Source of the DNA: CAYOEJ01 sp964403015
Lineage (GTDB): Bacteria; Actinomycetota; Actinomycetes; Actinomycetales; Actinomycetaceae
DNA: 64,000 bases
NCBI GenBank assembly: GCA_964403015.1
Contig: CAYOEJ010000002.1
Location: 1 to 64,000, forward strand
Reading direction: 5' to 3'
Each line of letters starts with the position of its first letter. Position 1 is the stretch's first letter. Under the pieces are notes generated by a model. The model did no database searches. It was given only the letters and a program-made list of their open reading frames with translations, and had not been told where the DNA came from. The position numbers and the translations under genes were made by a program. Below, piece by piece: positions 43,053-51,644 of this stretch.

Positions 43053-44084
43053 TCAGCGCTGCATCGCATCCCTTACTTCACCGACGAGTTCCTCAAGAAT
43101 GTCCTCGAGGAAGAGCACGCCGCGTACCACACCGTCTTCAGAGACTGTCGCCATGTGCGATCCTCCACTTTGCATCGTACGCAAAGCGGCCTCAATCTCG
43201 TCGTTGATATCCACAGACACAAATTGGCGGATCTTCCATGCCGGAAGATTGAGCGATCGACGGCTCTCACCGATATCAATAATGTCCTTGAGATGGACGT
43301 AGCCCATCAGCGAACCAACGCCGGTTTCCACAGGGTAGCGCGAGTATCCCGTCTGCCCAACGAGCAACTCAATCTGCTCGGGTGTCACGTCCGGCGTCAC
43401 CACTGCGAGTTCGCTCAGCGGCACCATAACATCACCGGCAAGATAGTCGGAGAATTCGAGTGCGGAGGAAATCAAACCAACGTCCGCATGAAGCACGCCC
43501 GCAGCCTTCGACACCTGGACAATTGACGCCACTTCGTCCGCTGTGAACGCGGATGAGACCTCGTCCTTCGGCTCAAATCCAAGTGCGCGAATCATATGGT
43601 TGGCAACCCAGTTCAGCGAGGCAACCACGGGATGCAAAATCTTCGAAACGATGACGAGCGGCGGGCCAAGAACAAGCGAGGCTCGCTCCGGCGTCGTCAC
43701 CGCAACGTTCTTGGGAACCATTTCACCAATAACCACGTGGGCGAATACGACGAGCGACAGCGCGATCGCAACCGCGATCGGATGCACGGCAGCCGACGGC
43801 ACGCCCAAGTCCGCGAGCGGCCCTTCAATACTATGTGCGATGGCCGGCTCGGAGACAGCACCGAGCGCAACCGAGCACACGGTGATGCCAAGCTGGCACG
43901 TTGCCAGCATGAGAGTAACGTTTTCCAAGGCAAACAAGACTGTCTGCGCAGATTTCTTTCCGGCGTCGGCAAGGGGCTCGATGCGTGAGCGGCGCGCACC
44001 CATGATCGCGAATTCGGCGCCAACGAAGAAGGCGTTAACAGCGAGAAGTCCGACCGTGACGGCGAGAGCTAACCACAGATTCAT
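43053..44084 (-). CDS. CNNM/CorC-type membrane protein with CBS pair
   Basis: A 343-residue protein of the hemolysin C/CorC group. A CNNM (DUF21) membrane domain (about 1-175) has F-F-V-G-A-E-F-A near 21 and G-E-M-V-P-K-N near 125. A tandem CBS domain follows (about 195-340). The C-terminal CorC_HlyC domain of its neighbour is absent. Members act in magnesium or cobalt transport or its control; the hemolysin label is historical. It overlaps the upstream paralogue by 4 nt (ATGA), so the two probably form a heteromeric pair. Confidence 0.88.
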   Translation of the reverse strand: MNLWLALAVTVGLLAVNAFFVGAEFAIMGARRSRIEPLADAGKKSAQTVLFALENVTLMLATCQLGITVCSVALGAVSEPAIAHSIEGPLADLGVPSAAVHPIAVAIALSLVVFAHVVIGEMVPKNVAVTTPERASLVLGPPLVIVSKILHPVVASLNWVANHMIRALGFEPKDEVSSAFTADEVASIVQVSKAAGVLHADVGLISSALEFSDYLAGDVMVPLSELAVVTPDVTPEQIELLVGQTGYSRYPVETGVGSLMGYVHLKDIIDIGESRRSLNLPAWKIRQFVSVDINDEIEAALRTMQSGGSHMATVSEDGVVRGVLFLEDILEELVGEVRDAMQR

Positions 44085-45403
44085 TCGGAATCCTCCCCGC
44101 TCTCGATCGCGCGAAGCTTGAGAGTCTCAACCCGCCTGCCATCCATTGCTTCAACACGCGCGAACACGGCGTCGTCGGTGTACTCGTCGCCAACCGACGG
44201 AATCTTACCCAAGCCGGACATGATCCATCCGCCCACCGTCTCCCATGGGCCGTCGCCCGGAACGTCGATGCCGAATTCGCGGCTGACTTCGTCGGGACGC
44301 ATGGAGCCGGGAATGATGCATTCTCCGGTGGGTAGGAGTCGCGTTCTGGTACGACGACGGTCGTGTTCGTCCGCCACGTCGCCGACGATTTCTTCGATTG
44401 CGTCCTCGAGCGTGACGATTCCAGCGGTGCCGCCGTATTCGTCGACGACGACGGCCATCTGGAGCCCCTCCTCGCGCAACTGCACCAGAAGTGGCGCCAA
44501 GGCCAAGGTTTCGGGGACGCGCGGCGCAGGAACCATGAGCGAGGAGGAGTTCACCTGAACGGCTGACCTACGCTCAAATGGAATGGCAACCGCGCGGCGG
44601 AGGTGAACGAAGCCGCGAATGTCATCCAGATCGTCTCCAACGATCGGGAAACGCGAGTGGCCCGATTCGCGAGCCAAATCGATGACGTCGGCAGCGCTGG
44701 CATCTTCTTGAAGGAAGCTCAAACGGCCGCGGTCCGTCATAACATCCACTGCGGTGAGTGCACCGATGTCGATAGAGCGCGTCAGAAGACGGGCCGTTGA
44801 AACGTCGAGAGTTCCCTGTTCGGCAGAACGGCGAACCAGCGCTGAGAGCTCGGTCGCTGATCGCGCACCGGAAAGCTCCTCGGCCGGTTCAATTCCAAAC
44901 TTCCGCAGAATCCAGTTCGCGGAGTTGTTGAGTCCCACGACGATGGGCTTGAAGATGGTTGTGAATGCGCGCAGTGGCGTGGACACCAGCGCTGCGGCTC
45001 GCAAAGGTTCCGCGAGCGCCATGTTCTTTGGCACGAGCTCTCCAAAAAGCATGGAGAAAAGGTTCACCACAATAAAGGCAAGTGCGACCGCGAGCGCCAC
45101 AGACGCTGCTACCGCAAGACCCGTGTTGCCGAGCAAGCTCTCGAGCATCTTCTGGAGCGGCTCTTGGGCAACATAGCCCAACAGGATTGTGGTGATGGTG
45201 ATGCCAACCTGGCAGGAAGAGAGTTGAAGGGATAGCCCGTGAAGGGCCTTCGTTACCTTTTTGGCCTGCGGATCGCCCGCTTCGGCCTTTGCGTCGATTG
45301 TAGCTGGGTCAAGGGCTACCAATGAGAATTCTGCTGCAACAAAGATTGCCGTTCCCAATGTGAGCAGTACGCCGATGCCCAGCATGATTATGTCGATAAT
45401 CAA
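44081..45403 (-). CDS. CNNM/CorC-type membrane protein with CBS pair and CorC_HlyC domain
   Basis: About 440 residues. The order is a CNNM membrane domain (F-V-A-A-E-F-S near 25; G-E-L-V-P-K-N near 120), a CBS pair (D-V-M-T-D-R-G through D-E-Y-G-G-T-A-G-I-V-T), and a C-terminal CorC_HlyC domain. The start is uncertain: TTG 45403 follows GGTGGA by 3 nt, ATG 45385 lacks a ribosome binding site, and the frame stays open to TTG 45457. It is co-transcribed with the shorter paralogue behind it. Confidence 0.87.
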   Translation of the reverse strand: MIIDIIMLGIGVLLTLGTAIFVAAEFSLVALDPATIDAKAEAGDPQAKKVTKALHGLSLQLSSCQVGITITTILLGYVAQEPLQKMLESLLGNTGLAVAASVALAVALAFIVVNLFSMLFGELVPKNMALAEPLRAAALVSTPLRAFTTIFKPIVVGLNNSANWILRKFGIEPAEELSGARSATELSALVRRSAEQGTLDVSTARLLTRSIDIGALTAVDVMTDRGRLSFLQEDASAADVIDLARESGHSRFPIVGDDLDDIRGFVHLRRAVAIPFERRSAVQVNSSSLMVPAPRVPETLALAPLLVQLREEGLQMAVVVDEYGGTAGIVTLEDAIEEIVGDVADEHDRRRTRTRLLPTGECIIPGSMRPDEVSREFGIDVPGDGPWETVGGWIMSGLGKIPSVGDEYTDDAVFARVEAMDGRRVETLKLRAIESGEDSE

Positions 45404-45602
45404 GAATCCACCGCCATGCGTTTTCGAATCATGGGGATATCGTAGCGGAACCGGCAAATCTCACCTAATGGTTTTCCCTCGTTCAATTTCATGCCGGTAC
45501 CCGAGCGGCACTGAAGATCATTTTCCTTCGTCGTATCGTGGCGCCGCGGTTACTTTAGGTACCCGTCCCCTAACCGTTTTCACACCGCCTCAACACCGGT
45601 CC

Positions 45603-45617
45603 TTGCCAACGTGGCAA
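45603..45617. promoter_or_regulatory. Palindrome 1 upstream of kgd
   Basis: TTGCCA-ACG-TGGCAA is a perfect 15-bp inverted repeat, a plausible operator half of a two-site control region. Confidence 0.4.
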
Positions 45618-45629
45618 CTGTTTCATTAC

Positions 45630-45652
45630 CAATGTCATGTGAGATGACATTG
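45630..45652. promoter_or_regulatory. Palindrome 2 upstream of kgd
   Basis: Perfect 9-bp arms (CAATGTCAT / ATGACATTG) around a 5-bp centre. It touches the candidate kgd -35, as expected for a repressor site. Confidence 0.45.
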
Positions 45653-45755
45653 CAAGGGCTTTATCAGGGGTAGATTGCGCGATAAGTGGGCACGGTGGGA
45701 CGAACGTCACTAAAATGGAATCAACAAATTCTCTGCACAAAAGTGAGGCAAGACA

Positions 45756-48700
45756 GTGTCGTCAACCCAGTCCGATGACTTCGGCGCAAACCAAGGATTC
45801 ATCGAAGATCTTTACGCCGCATATTTGGGAGACAAATCGGGTGTGGGCCCGCAGTGGCTCGAACTCTTTAGCCGCTGGGAGGCCGAGGCTCGCAAACCGC
45901 AGACTTCTGGGGCACCGTCGAATACGGGTGCGCCGTCGGAGTCACAGACAGCCGCAAAGAATGAGCCCACCGAGTCTCAGCGCGCCGTACATTCCCAACC
46001 AGACCGCGCGGCAACCCCTTCTACGAACGTGACGCGCTCAGACCTGCCCCCACAGCCTCGCGCTGCAGCACAGCCCGCGGTTTCCCCGTACGTTAAGAAG
46101 TACGATTACCTTCCGCGCCAAGAAGATATCCTGCAGGGCGAGCCAGAGACCGTCCAGCTCAAGGGCATGGACCGCGGTCTGGCAAAGAACATGGATGCCT
46201 CGCTAAGCATTCCTACCGCCACCTCCATACGTGCGCTACCGGCACGGGTCATGTTCGACAACCGCACGGTGATCAACAAGTACCTCGCCACCACGCGCGG
46301 CGGAAAGGTGTCATTCACCCACCTCATCGCCTACGCCATGGTGGAATCGCTCGCCGAGATGCCGGAGATGAACTTCTCATACAAGGTAGACGAGAACAAT
46401 AAACCCATACTGGTTAAGCCCGCGGACGTCAATCTTGGCATCGCCATTGACGTGAAGAAACCCGACGGCTCAGCCACCCTTGTGGTTCCGTCGATCAAGG
46501 AGTCCGAGGACAAGTCGTTCTCCGAGTTCCTCTCCGCCTACGAAGATCTTGTGGCCCGTGGTCGCGAGAACAAGCTGACCATGGAGGACTACCAAGGAAC
46601 GACCGCCACTCTCACCAACCCCGGCGGTCTGGGAACGGTTCACTCCGTTCCGCGTCTCATGGTTGGCCAAGGCCTCATCGTTGGCGTGGGCGCGATGGTG
46701 TACCCGCCGGAGTTCCAAGGAACGTCCGACGACGCGCTCGCTCGCCTCGGCATTTCCAAGGTTGTTCATATTTCTTCAACCTACGATCACCGCGTTATCC
46801 AAGGAGCAACCTCCGGGCGTTTCCTGCGCCTCATGGAGAACAAGCTTCTCGGACTCGATGGTTTCTACGACCGCATCTACATCTCGCTTCGTATTCCCTA
46901 CAAGCCCTTTGTATGGGAAAAGGACGTGGAGTACGACGCCGAACGAGAGCTGGGCAAGCCGGCTCGCATTGCCGAGCTCATCCACGCATACCGCTCGCGT
47001 GGTCACCTGATCGCGGACACGGATCCGCTCTCCTTCCACGTGCGTAGGCATCCGGACCTCGAGCTGCAGTCCTACGGTCTAACCCTGTGGGATCTGGATA
47101 GGTCCTTCCCCACCGGCGGCTTCGCTCACACCGCGCACCTGACTCTGCGACAGATTCTCGACCAGCTGCGTGAGGCGTACTGCCGCACGGTTGGCATTGA
47201 GTACATGCACATTCAGGATCCGGCTCAGCGTAAGTGGTTCCAGAACCGTCTTGAACTTCCAGTTGAGCCGATGACCTCGGAGCAGCGTCTCAACATTCTT
47301 AAGAAACTCAACGAGGCGGAAGCCTTCGAGACCTTCCTACAGACCAAGTACGTGGGACAGAAGCGATTCTCACTCGAGGGTGGAGAATCCCTGATTCCGG
47401 CACTGGACGCCGTTCTCGAGGGCGCTGCCCAAGACGGCGTTCGCGAAGTCGCGATCGGCATGGCACATCGCGGCCGACTCAACGTTCTCACAAACATCGC
47501 GGGCAAATCGTATGGCCAGGTGTTCTCCGAGTTCGACGGCTCGGTGGATCCAAAGTCCGTTCAGGGCTCCGGCGACGTCAAGTACCACCTGGGCACCGAA
47601 GGTACCTACACCTCGCCAGCTGGTGAAGAAGTGGGCGTTTACCTTGCGGCTAACCCGTCCCACCTCGAGGCCGCCGACGGCGTTCTCGAAGGTATCGTCC
47701 GCGCCAAGCAAGATGAGCTCGATCTGGACGACGACGGCTACTCGGTTCTTCCGATTCTCATTCACGGCGACGCGGCGTTCTCTGGCCAAGGCGTGGTCAT
47801 GGAGGTCATGAACCTCTCCCAGCTTCCCGGCTACAAGACCGGCGGTACGCTGCATCTGATCGTTAACAACCAAATTGGTTTCACCACGGCCCCGTCGTCG
47901 TCGCGATCCTCGCGCTACACAACCGACGTCGCCAAGGGGCTTCAGGTCCCGGTATTCCACGTTAACGGCGACGATCCCGAAGCCGTGTGCCGTATGGCGC
48001 GGATGGCATTCGACTACCGTATGGAGTTCAAGAAGGATGTCATCCTCGATATCGTTTGTTACCGCCGTCGCGGTCACAACGAGGGCGATGATCCGTCGAT
48101 GACCCAGCCGATCATGTACAGCTTGGTGGACGACAAGCGCACTACCCGTCACCTGTACTCCGAGGCGCTTCTTGGCCGCGGCGACCTTTCCGAAGAAGAC
48201 ATCGCCAAGGTCGAACAGGCCTACGAAAAAACGCTCAACAGTGCCTTCACCGAAGTTCGCGCGGCTGAGAAGCGACGCGAAGAGGACAAGAAAGAAGCTG
48301 CCGAGTCACTCGGCGTTCCGGAGTCCCAGCAGGAGGACGCAGGCACGATGGTCGGTTGGCAAACCGCGGTTTCCCCCGACGTCCTTGCCCGCATCGGCGC
48401 GGCTCATCAGAACCCGCCGGAGAATTTCACCCCGCACAAGAAGATTCAACAGCTGTTTGAGCAGCGTGCCAAGATGGCATCGGACGGCGATATCAACTGG
48501 GGCTTCGGTGAACTCCTCGCATTCGGATCTCTTCTTATCGAGGGTGTACCGGTTCGCATGTCGGGTCAGGACTCTCGCCGCGGAACCTTCGTTCAGCGCC
48601 ATGCCACGGTTCACTGCCATGACTCTGGTGCCGAATGGACTCCGCTCGAGCACCTCACCGAAGATCAGGCTGAACTTGCCATCTACGATTCGGCACTCTC

Positions 48701-49508
48701 CGAATATTCGGTGATGGCCTTCGAGTATGGCTACTCCGTGGAGCGACCCGATGCACTCGTGCTCTGGGAAGCTCAGTTCGGTGACTTCGCGAACGGCGCC
48801 CAGACCGTCGTCGACGAATTCATCAGCTCCGCGGAACAAAAGTGGGCGCAGAATTCTTCACTTGTCCTTCTTCTCCCCCACGGGTACGAGGGACAGGGAC
48901 CGGATCACTCTTCTGCTCGCATCGAGCGCTACCTGCAGATGTGCGCCGAGGACAACATGATCGTGACTCAGCCGTCTACGCCGGCAAACCACTTCCACAT
49001 GTTGCGTCGTCAGGCCTATAACCGTCCCCGCAAGCCGCTGATCGTTTTCACACCGAAGCAACTGCTTCGCCGTAAGGGAGCGACCTCGCAAGTGGAGGAC
49101 TTCACGAGCGGAACCTGGCTCCCGGTCATCGGTGAGTCCCGATCTGATCTCAACGTTGATCGCGTGATCCTGTGTACTGGTCGTGTCTACTACGACCTCG
49201 TCGAGGCTCGTGAGAAGAACGGCGATGATCGGACGGCCATCGTGCGAATCGAGCAGCTCTACCCGAATCCGGTCGACGAGCTTAAGGCCGAACTCGACAA
49301 GTACCCGGGCGCTGAGATCGTTTGGGTCCAAGACGAGCCCGCGAACCAGGGCGCGTGGCCGCACCTCGCACTGACGATGTTCCCGGATATGGGTATCAAC
49401 GTCCGCAGGGTCTCCCGTGCTGCTGCCGCGTCAACCGCTGCGGGCCTGACGTGGATCCATAAGGAAGAAGCTGCCAAGCTCATGAAGGACGCCTTCTCCC
49501 GCGAGTAA
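45756..49508 (+). CDS. kgd: Multifunctional 2-oxoglutarate dehydrogenase E1/E2-type protein (Kgd/OdhA)
   Basis: A 1250-residue actinobacterial fusion enzyme of the TCA cycle. A short N-terminal E1 segment (F-I-E-D-L-Y-A-A-Y-L) and a Pro/Ser-rich linker lead to an E2o succinyltransferase-like domain (about 125-365) with the active-site His345 in Y-D-H-R-V. The thiamine-diphosphate E1 domain fills the rest, with G-M-A-H-R-G-R-L-N-V-L near 570 and the R-R-G-H-N-E-G-D-D-P segment near 773. There is no lipoyl domain, as in the family. It starts with GTG 45756, GAGG 7 nt upstream. Control through an OdhI/GarA FHA protein is known in relatives; that gene is not in this window. Confidence 0.96.
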   Translation: MSSTQSDDFGANQGFIEDLYAAYLGDKSGVGPQWLELFSRWEAEARKPQTSGAPSNTGAPSESQTAAKNEPTESQRAVHSQPDRAATPSTNVTRSDLPPQPRAAAQPAVSPYVKKYDYLPRQEDILQGEPETVQLKGMDRGLAKNMDASLSIPTATSIRALPARVMFDNRTVINKYLATTRGGKVSFTHLIAYAMVESLAEMPEMNFSYKVDENNKPILVKPADVNLGIAIDVKKPDGSATLVVPSIKESEDKSFSEFLSAYEDLVARGRENKLTMEDYQGTTATLTNPGGLGTVHSVPRLMVGQGLIVGVGAMVYPPEFQGTSDDALARLGISKVVHISSTYDHRVIQGATSGRFLRLMENKLLGLDGFYDRIYISLRIPYKPFVWEKDVEYDAERELGKPARIAELIHAYRSRGHLIADTDPLSFHVRRHPDLELQSYGLTLWDLDRSFPTGGFAHTAHLTLRQILDQLREAYCRTVGIEYMHIQDPAQRKWFQNRLELPVEPMTSEQRLNILKKLNEAEAFETFLQTKYVGQKRFSLEGGESLIPALDAVLEGAAQDGVREVAIGMAHRGRLNVLTNIAGKSYGQVFSEFDGSVDPKSVQGSGDVKYHLGTEGTYTSPAGEEVGVYLAANPSHLEAADGVLEGIVRAKQDELDLDDDGYSVLPILIHGDAAFSGQGVVMEVMNLSQLPGYKTGGTLHLIVNNQIGFTTAPSSSRSSRYTTDVAKGLQVPVFHVNGDDPEAVCRMARMAFDYRMEFKKDVILDIVCYRRRGHNEGDDPSMTQPIMYSLVDDKRTTRHLYSEALLGRGDLSEEDIAKVEQAYEKTLNSAFTEVRAAEKRREEDKKEAAESLGVPESQQEDAGTMVGWQTAVSPDVLARIGAAHQNPPENFTPHKKIQQLFEQRAKMASDGDINWGFGELLAFGSLLIEGVPVRMSGQDSRRGTFVQRHATVHCHDSGAEWTPLEHLTEDQAELAIYDSALSEYSVMAFEYGYSVERPDALVLWEAQFGDFANGAQTVVDEFISSAEQKWAQNSSLVLLLPHGYEGQGPDHSSARIERYLQMCAEDNMIVTQPSTPANHFHMLRRQAYNRPRKPLIVFTPKQLLRRKGATSQVEDFTSGTWLPVIGESRSDLNVDRVILCTGRVYYDLVEAREKNGDDRTAIVRIEQLYPNPVDELKAELDKYPGAEIVWVQDEPANQGAWPHLALTMFPDMGINVRRVSRAAAASTAAGLTWIHKEEAAKLMKDAFSRE

Positions 49509-49527
49509 ACCGGAATTACCTAGCAGG

Positions 49528-49557
49528 TCGGGCGACCGTCGGAAGACGGTCGCCCGA
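49528..49557 (+). terminator. Hairpin after kgd
   Basis: A perfect 13-bp inverted repeat (TCGGGCGACCGTC / GACGGTCGCCCGA) with a GGAA loop, 20 nt beyond the kgd stop. There is no U-run, so it may be a transcript-stabilising or inefficient terminator. Confidence 0.6.
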
Positions 49558-49613
49558 AGTGCTTGTGGGCGCGCTTATTTCGTTTCGCGGCCGTTATTTG
49601 GCAGAGTGAGTGC

Positions 49614-50204
49614 GTGGAAAGAAATCTGAGGGTCTTTTTTGTGGGCGACGAGCTCGTTGCCGGGTTCGGTGATGCCCGCGCACTGGGCTGGACTGGTCGT
49701 GTCATGGCGCGTACCGCAAACGAGCCGCCAATCATGAACCTCAACTTGGCGACCCCGGGTGAAACCACGGAGCAGCTTGCGGCTCGCTGGCAGGATGACG
49801 TGCTACGCCGCACCTCGCGTGACTCTGAGAACCGTCTCGTGGTGGGCCTTGGCTCACACGATCTCGATACGAGTCAGACCCTCGCCCGCTCGCGCCTCCA
49901 TCTAGCCAACATGCTCGATAACGCTGAGCGCCTCCAGCTTCGGCCTTTCGTTGTTGGCCCTCCGCCACGCATCGATCTTCCAGCGCGCGCCCAAACAGAC
50001 CTCACTCGCGCTTTCGCGGAGGTCTGCAACCGCCGCCAGATTCCTTTTGTTGACTGCTATACACCGCTCGTCAACCACGAGCAGTGGAACACAGACATGT
50101 CTATGTCGGGCGGATACGTGCCTCGCCAGGCCGGCTACGGCCTCATGGCATGGCTGGTCCTCCACATGGGATGGCACAACTGGCTTGGAGTAGACCCAGC
50201 CTAA
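49614..50204 (+). CDS. SGNH/GDSL-fold protein lacking the catalytic serine
   Basis: About 196 residues from GTG 49614 (V-E-R-N-L-R-V-F-F-V-G-D-E-L). The block I motif that is normally G-D-S is G-D-E-L; block III reads G-L-G-S-H-D in place of G-x-N-D; and the C-terminal D-x-x-H is not visible, only a V-P-R-Q-A-G-Y-G segment at that place. The fold looks kept while the Ser-His catalytic pair is lost, so hydrolase activity is doubtful. I recall similar G-D-E-L proteins in other actinobacteria. It is 100 nt behind kgd, beyond its hairpin. Confidence 0.7.
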   Translation: MERNLRVFFVGDELVAGFGDARALGWTGRVMARTANEPPIMNLNLATPGETTEQLAARWQDDVLRRTSRDSENRLVVGLGSHDLDTSQTLARSRLHLANMLDNAERLQLRPFVVGPPPRIDLPARAQTDLTRAFAEVCNRRQIPFVDCYTPLVNHEQWNTDMSMSGGYVPRQAGYGLMAWLVLHMGWHNWLGVDPA

Positions 50205-50261
50205 GCGTTAACGGAAAAACTTGCTCAGATTCGGAGATCTGTAGTCTTTGAGATGGCTGCT

Positions 50262-50297
50262 AGAAAAACAAAAAGTGGCCGGTAAAACCGACCACTT
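50262..50297 (-). terminator. Terminator after bL37
   Basis: Leftward transcript: stem AAGTGGTCGG / CCGGCCACTT (one G-U pair), 5-nt loop, followed by TTTGTTTTT. It lies about 40 nt beyond the bL37 stop and is a strong intrinsic terminator. Confidence 0.8.
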
Positions 50298-50337
50298 CCG
50301 GGCTGCCAAACAGCCAACACTCTAGGCATACGCCAAC

Positions 50338-50412
50338 TTATGCGTTGGGACGCTTGCCGTGATTCGCGTTCTTCTTCTTACGATCGCGACGCTTACGAGC
50401 ACGCTTCGACAT
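50338..50412 (-). CDS. Ribosomal protein bL37 (24 residues)
   Basis: A 24-codon gene, half of it Arg or Lys: M-S-K-R-A-R-K-R-R-D-R-K-K-K-N-A-N, then H-G-K-R-P-N-A. It matches the tiny mycobacterial 50S protein bL37 (AURKAIP1/COX24-like), found only in actinobacterial ribosomes. A clean AAGGAG lies 7 nt before the ATG, and a strong terminator follows. The reading frame is too short for ordinary gene callers. It sits next to sigR-rsrA, a common actinobacterial neighbourhood. Confidence 0.88.
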   Translation of the reverse strand: MSKRARKRRDRKKKNANHGKRPNA

Positions 50413-50558
50413 AGTGTTCTCCTTTATTTGCCGCCACGAAGATCGCGGCATATGACAGTTAAGTGTAACGAAAGAGAGGGTGATCCGTCACCCTCTCCGG
50501 ACATGCGGCTAGTCACGCGGTTCACGATGGGCCTCATGACCTGCAGCTAGCCACACAT

Positions 50559-50867
50559 TTAGGAGGTTCGGTACTGCTGGACAGTGACTTGCGAGATACG
50601 CACGCGCAGCGAGGCTGGCGCTGATTCGCCACAGCAGCTCCGGCGAATGGCCTTGCGCACCCGAATCTCAGCGGCAATCCTCTCCGAACAGTTCGGGCAG
50701 TTGGCGCCATGGCGGAGCAGGCGATGCTCCTGTTCCCCGGAAATTTCTTGGTCAAGGAGCATGAAGAGGTGGTCGAGCACCTCGTCGCAGCCGCAATCGC
50801 CGCAATTCTCGCAGCTTCCGCACTGGCAATTTTCGAGCTGAGAGACCAGCTTCTCGATCTCATTCAT
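50559..50867 (-). CDS. rsrA: Redox-sensing anti-sigma factor (RsrA-like, ZAS family)
   Basis: A 102-residue zinc-containing anti-sigma factor. It keeps the family Cys and His residues: the Cys in C-D-E-V-L-D-H near 27, the H-x3-C-x2-C motif (H-G-A-N-C-P-N-C) near 53-60, and C-C-G-E near 78. Ahead of these it has an unusual Cys-rich N-terminus (C-Q-C-G-S-C-E-N-C-G-D-C), adding five Cys. Reduced, zinc-bound protein should hold SigR; disulfide formation releases it. Its start overlaps the sigR stop by 4 nt (ATGA), fixing a stoichiometric pair. Confidence 0.9.
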   Translation of the reverse strand: MNEIEKLVSQLENCQCGSCENCGDCGCDEVLDHLFMLLDQEISGEQEHRLLRHGANCPNCSERIAAEIRVRKAIRRSCCGESAPASLRVRISQVTVQQYRTS

Positions 50868-51466
50868 GCGTTCTCCTTCACCTTGTAGCCAAGGTCGCTA
50901 GCGTAATCGCGCAGAATCTCGCGCAATTGGGTTCGACCGCGATGCAGGCGAGACATGACGGTCCCAACGGGCGTCTCCATGATTTCGGCAATTTCCTGGT
51001 AGGAAAAGCCTTCGACATCGGCAAGATAAACAGCCGTTCGGCGGTCCGCGGGCAACTGTTCAAGTGCGTCACGTATCTCTGAATCCGGTAGGTTCTCAAG
51101 CGCCTCCGCCTCAGCGGAGAGCAGTCCGGTCGAATGGTGGGACGCGGCACGGTATTCCTGCCAATCCTCAATCTCCGCACTGTCCGCCTCTTTGGGGCGT
51201 CGCTGCTTTTTCCGGTAGTTAGAGATGAAAGTGTTATTGAGGATTCGATATAGCCAAGCCTTCAGGTTGGTACCCGGCTTGTACTGGTGGAACGCCGCGA
51301 ATGCCTTCGCGTAGGTTTCCTGTACCAAATCCTCCGCGTCTTGGGGATTGCGTGTAAGACGCATCGCTGCACCATACAGCTGATCCAAAAAGGGCAGCGC
51401 GTCGCGCTCAAAACGCGCGGCACGTTCGCCGGCGTCTTCTTCCGTAGTTCTGGTGAATTCACTCAT
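50864..51466 (-). CDS. sigR: ECF sigma factor SigR/SigH (thiol-oxidative stress)
   Basis: A 200-residue group 4 sigma factor. Region 2 has D-A-E-D-L-V-Q-E-T-Y-A-K-A-F near 44 and L-K-A-W-L-Y-R-I-L-N-N near 68. Region 4 has L-P-A-D-R-R-T-A-V-Y-L-A-D-V-E-G-F near 140 and the helix-turn-helix around T-P-V-G-T-V-M-S-R-L-H-R-G. It pairs with the RsrA-like gene behind it. Its own upstream region carries a SigR-type promoter, so positive autoregulation on disulfide stress is expected. Confidence 0.93.
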   Translation of the reverse strand: MSEFTRTTEEDAGERAARFERDALPFLDQLYGAAMRLTRNPQDAEDLVQETYAKAFAAFHQYKPGTNLKAWLYRILNNTFISNYRKKQRRPKEADSAEIEDWQEYRAASHHSTGLLSAEAEALENLPDSEIRDALEQLPADRRTAVYLADVEGFSYQEIAEIMETPVGTVMSRLHRGRTQLREILRDYASDLGYKVKENA

Positions 51467-51515
51467 CGACTACAGACTACCCTCCACTCAATCGACCTTG
51501 CCCGTTCGTGGTGCC

Positions 51516-51542
51516 AACGATTTCGTGGGCGACTATATTCCC
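51516..51542 (-). promoter_or_regulatory. SigR-type autoregulatory promoter of sigR
   Basis: Read leftward: GGGAAT (51537-51542), exactly 18 bp, then GTT (51516-51518), the SigR/SigH consensus architecture. It is about 50 nt before the sigR start. A second GGGAAT at 51549-51554 lies 12 bp upstream in a duplicated A-C-G-T-T-G-G-G-A-A-T segment. Confidence 0.8.
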
Positions 51543-51644
51543 AACGTCATTCCCAACGTCGTTAGCACGTGGTCGCCTTCCGGGGACGTGCGCCCGCCTC
51601 ACGGCGATGGCGGACGATCCTAGCGACGGCGCTCGGCCGGGGTG

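Larger units (their letters stand above)
45404..45755. other. Divergent regulatory region upstream of kgd
   Basis: About 350 bp without a gene, between the leftward CNNM gene and kgd. It contains two perfect palindromes (45603-45617 and 45630-45652) and a possible kgd promoter (-35 TTGCAA at 45651-45656, -10 TAGATT about 15 bp further on). Confidence 0.5.

Noticed and set aside
43053..45403. Haemolysin function for the CNNM/CBS pair
   Set aside because: The haemolysin label is historical; the domains are those of ion transport or homeostasis proteins.
47370..48152. Leftward 260-codon frame inside kgd
   Set aside because: Antisense of the conserved thiamine-diphosphate domain of Kgd.
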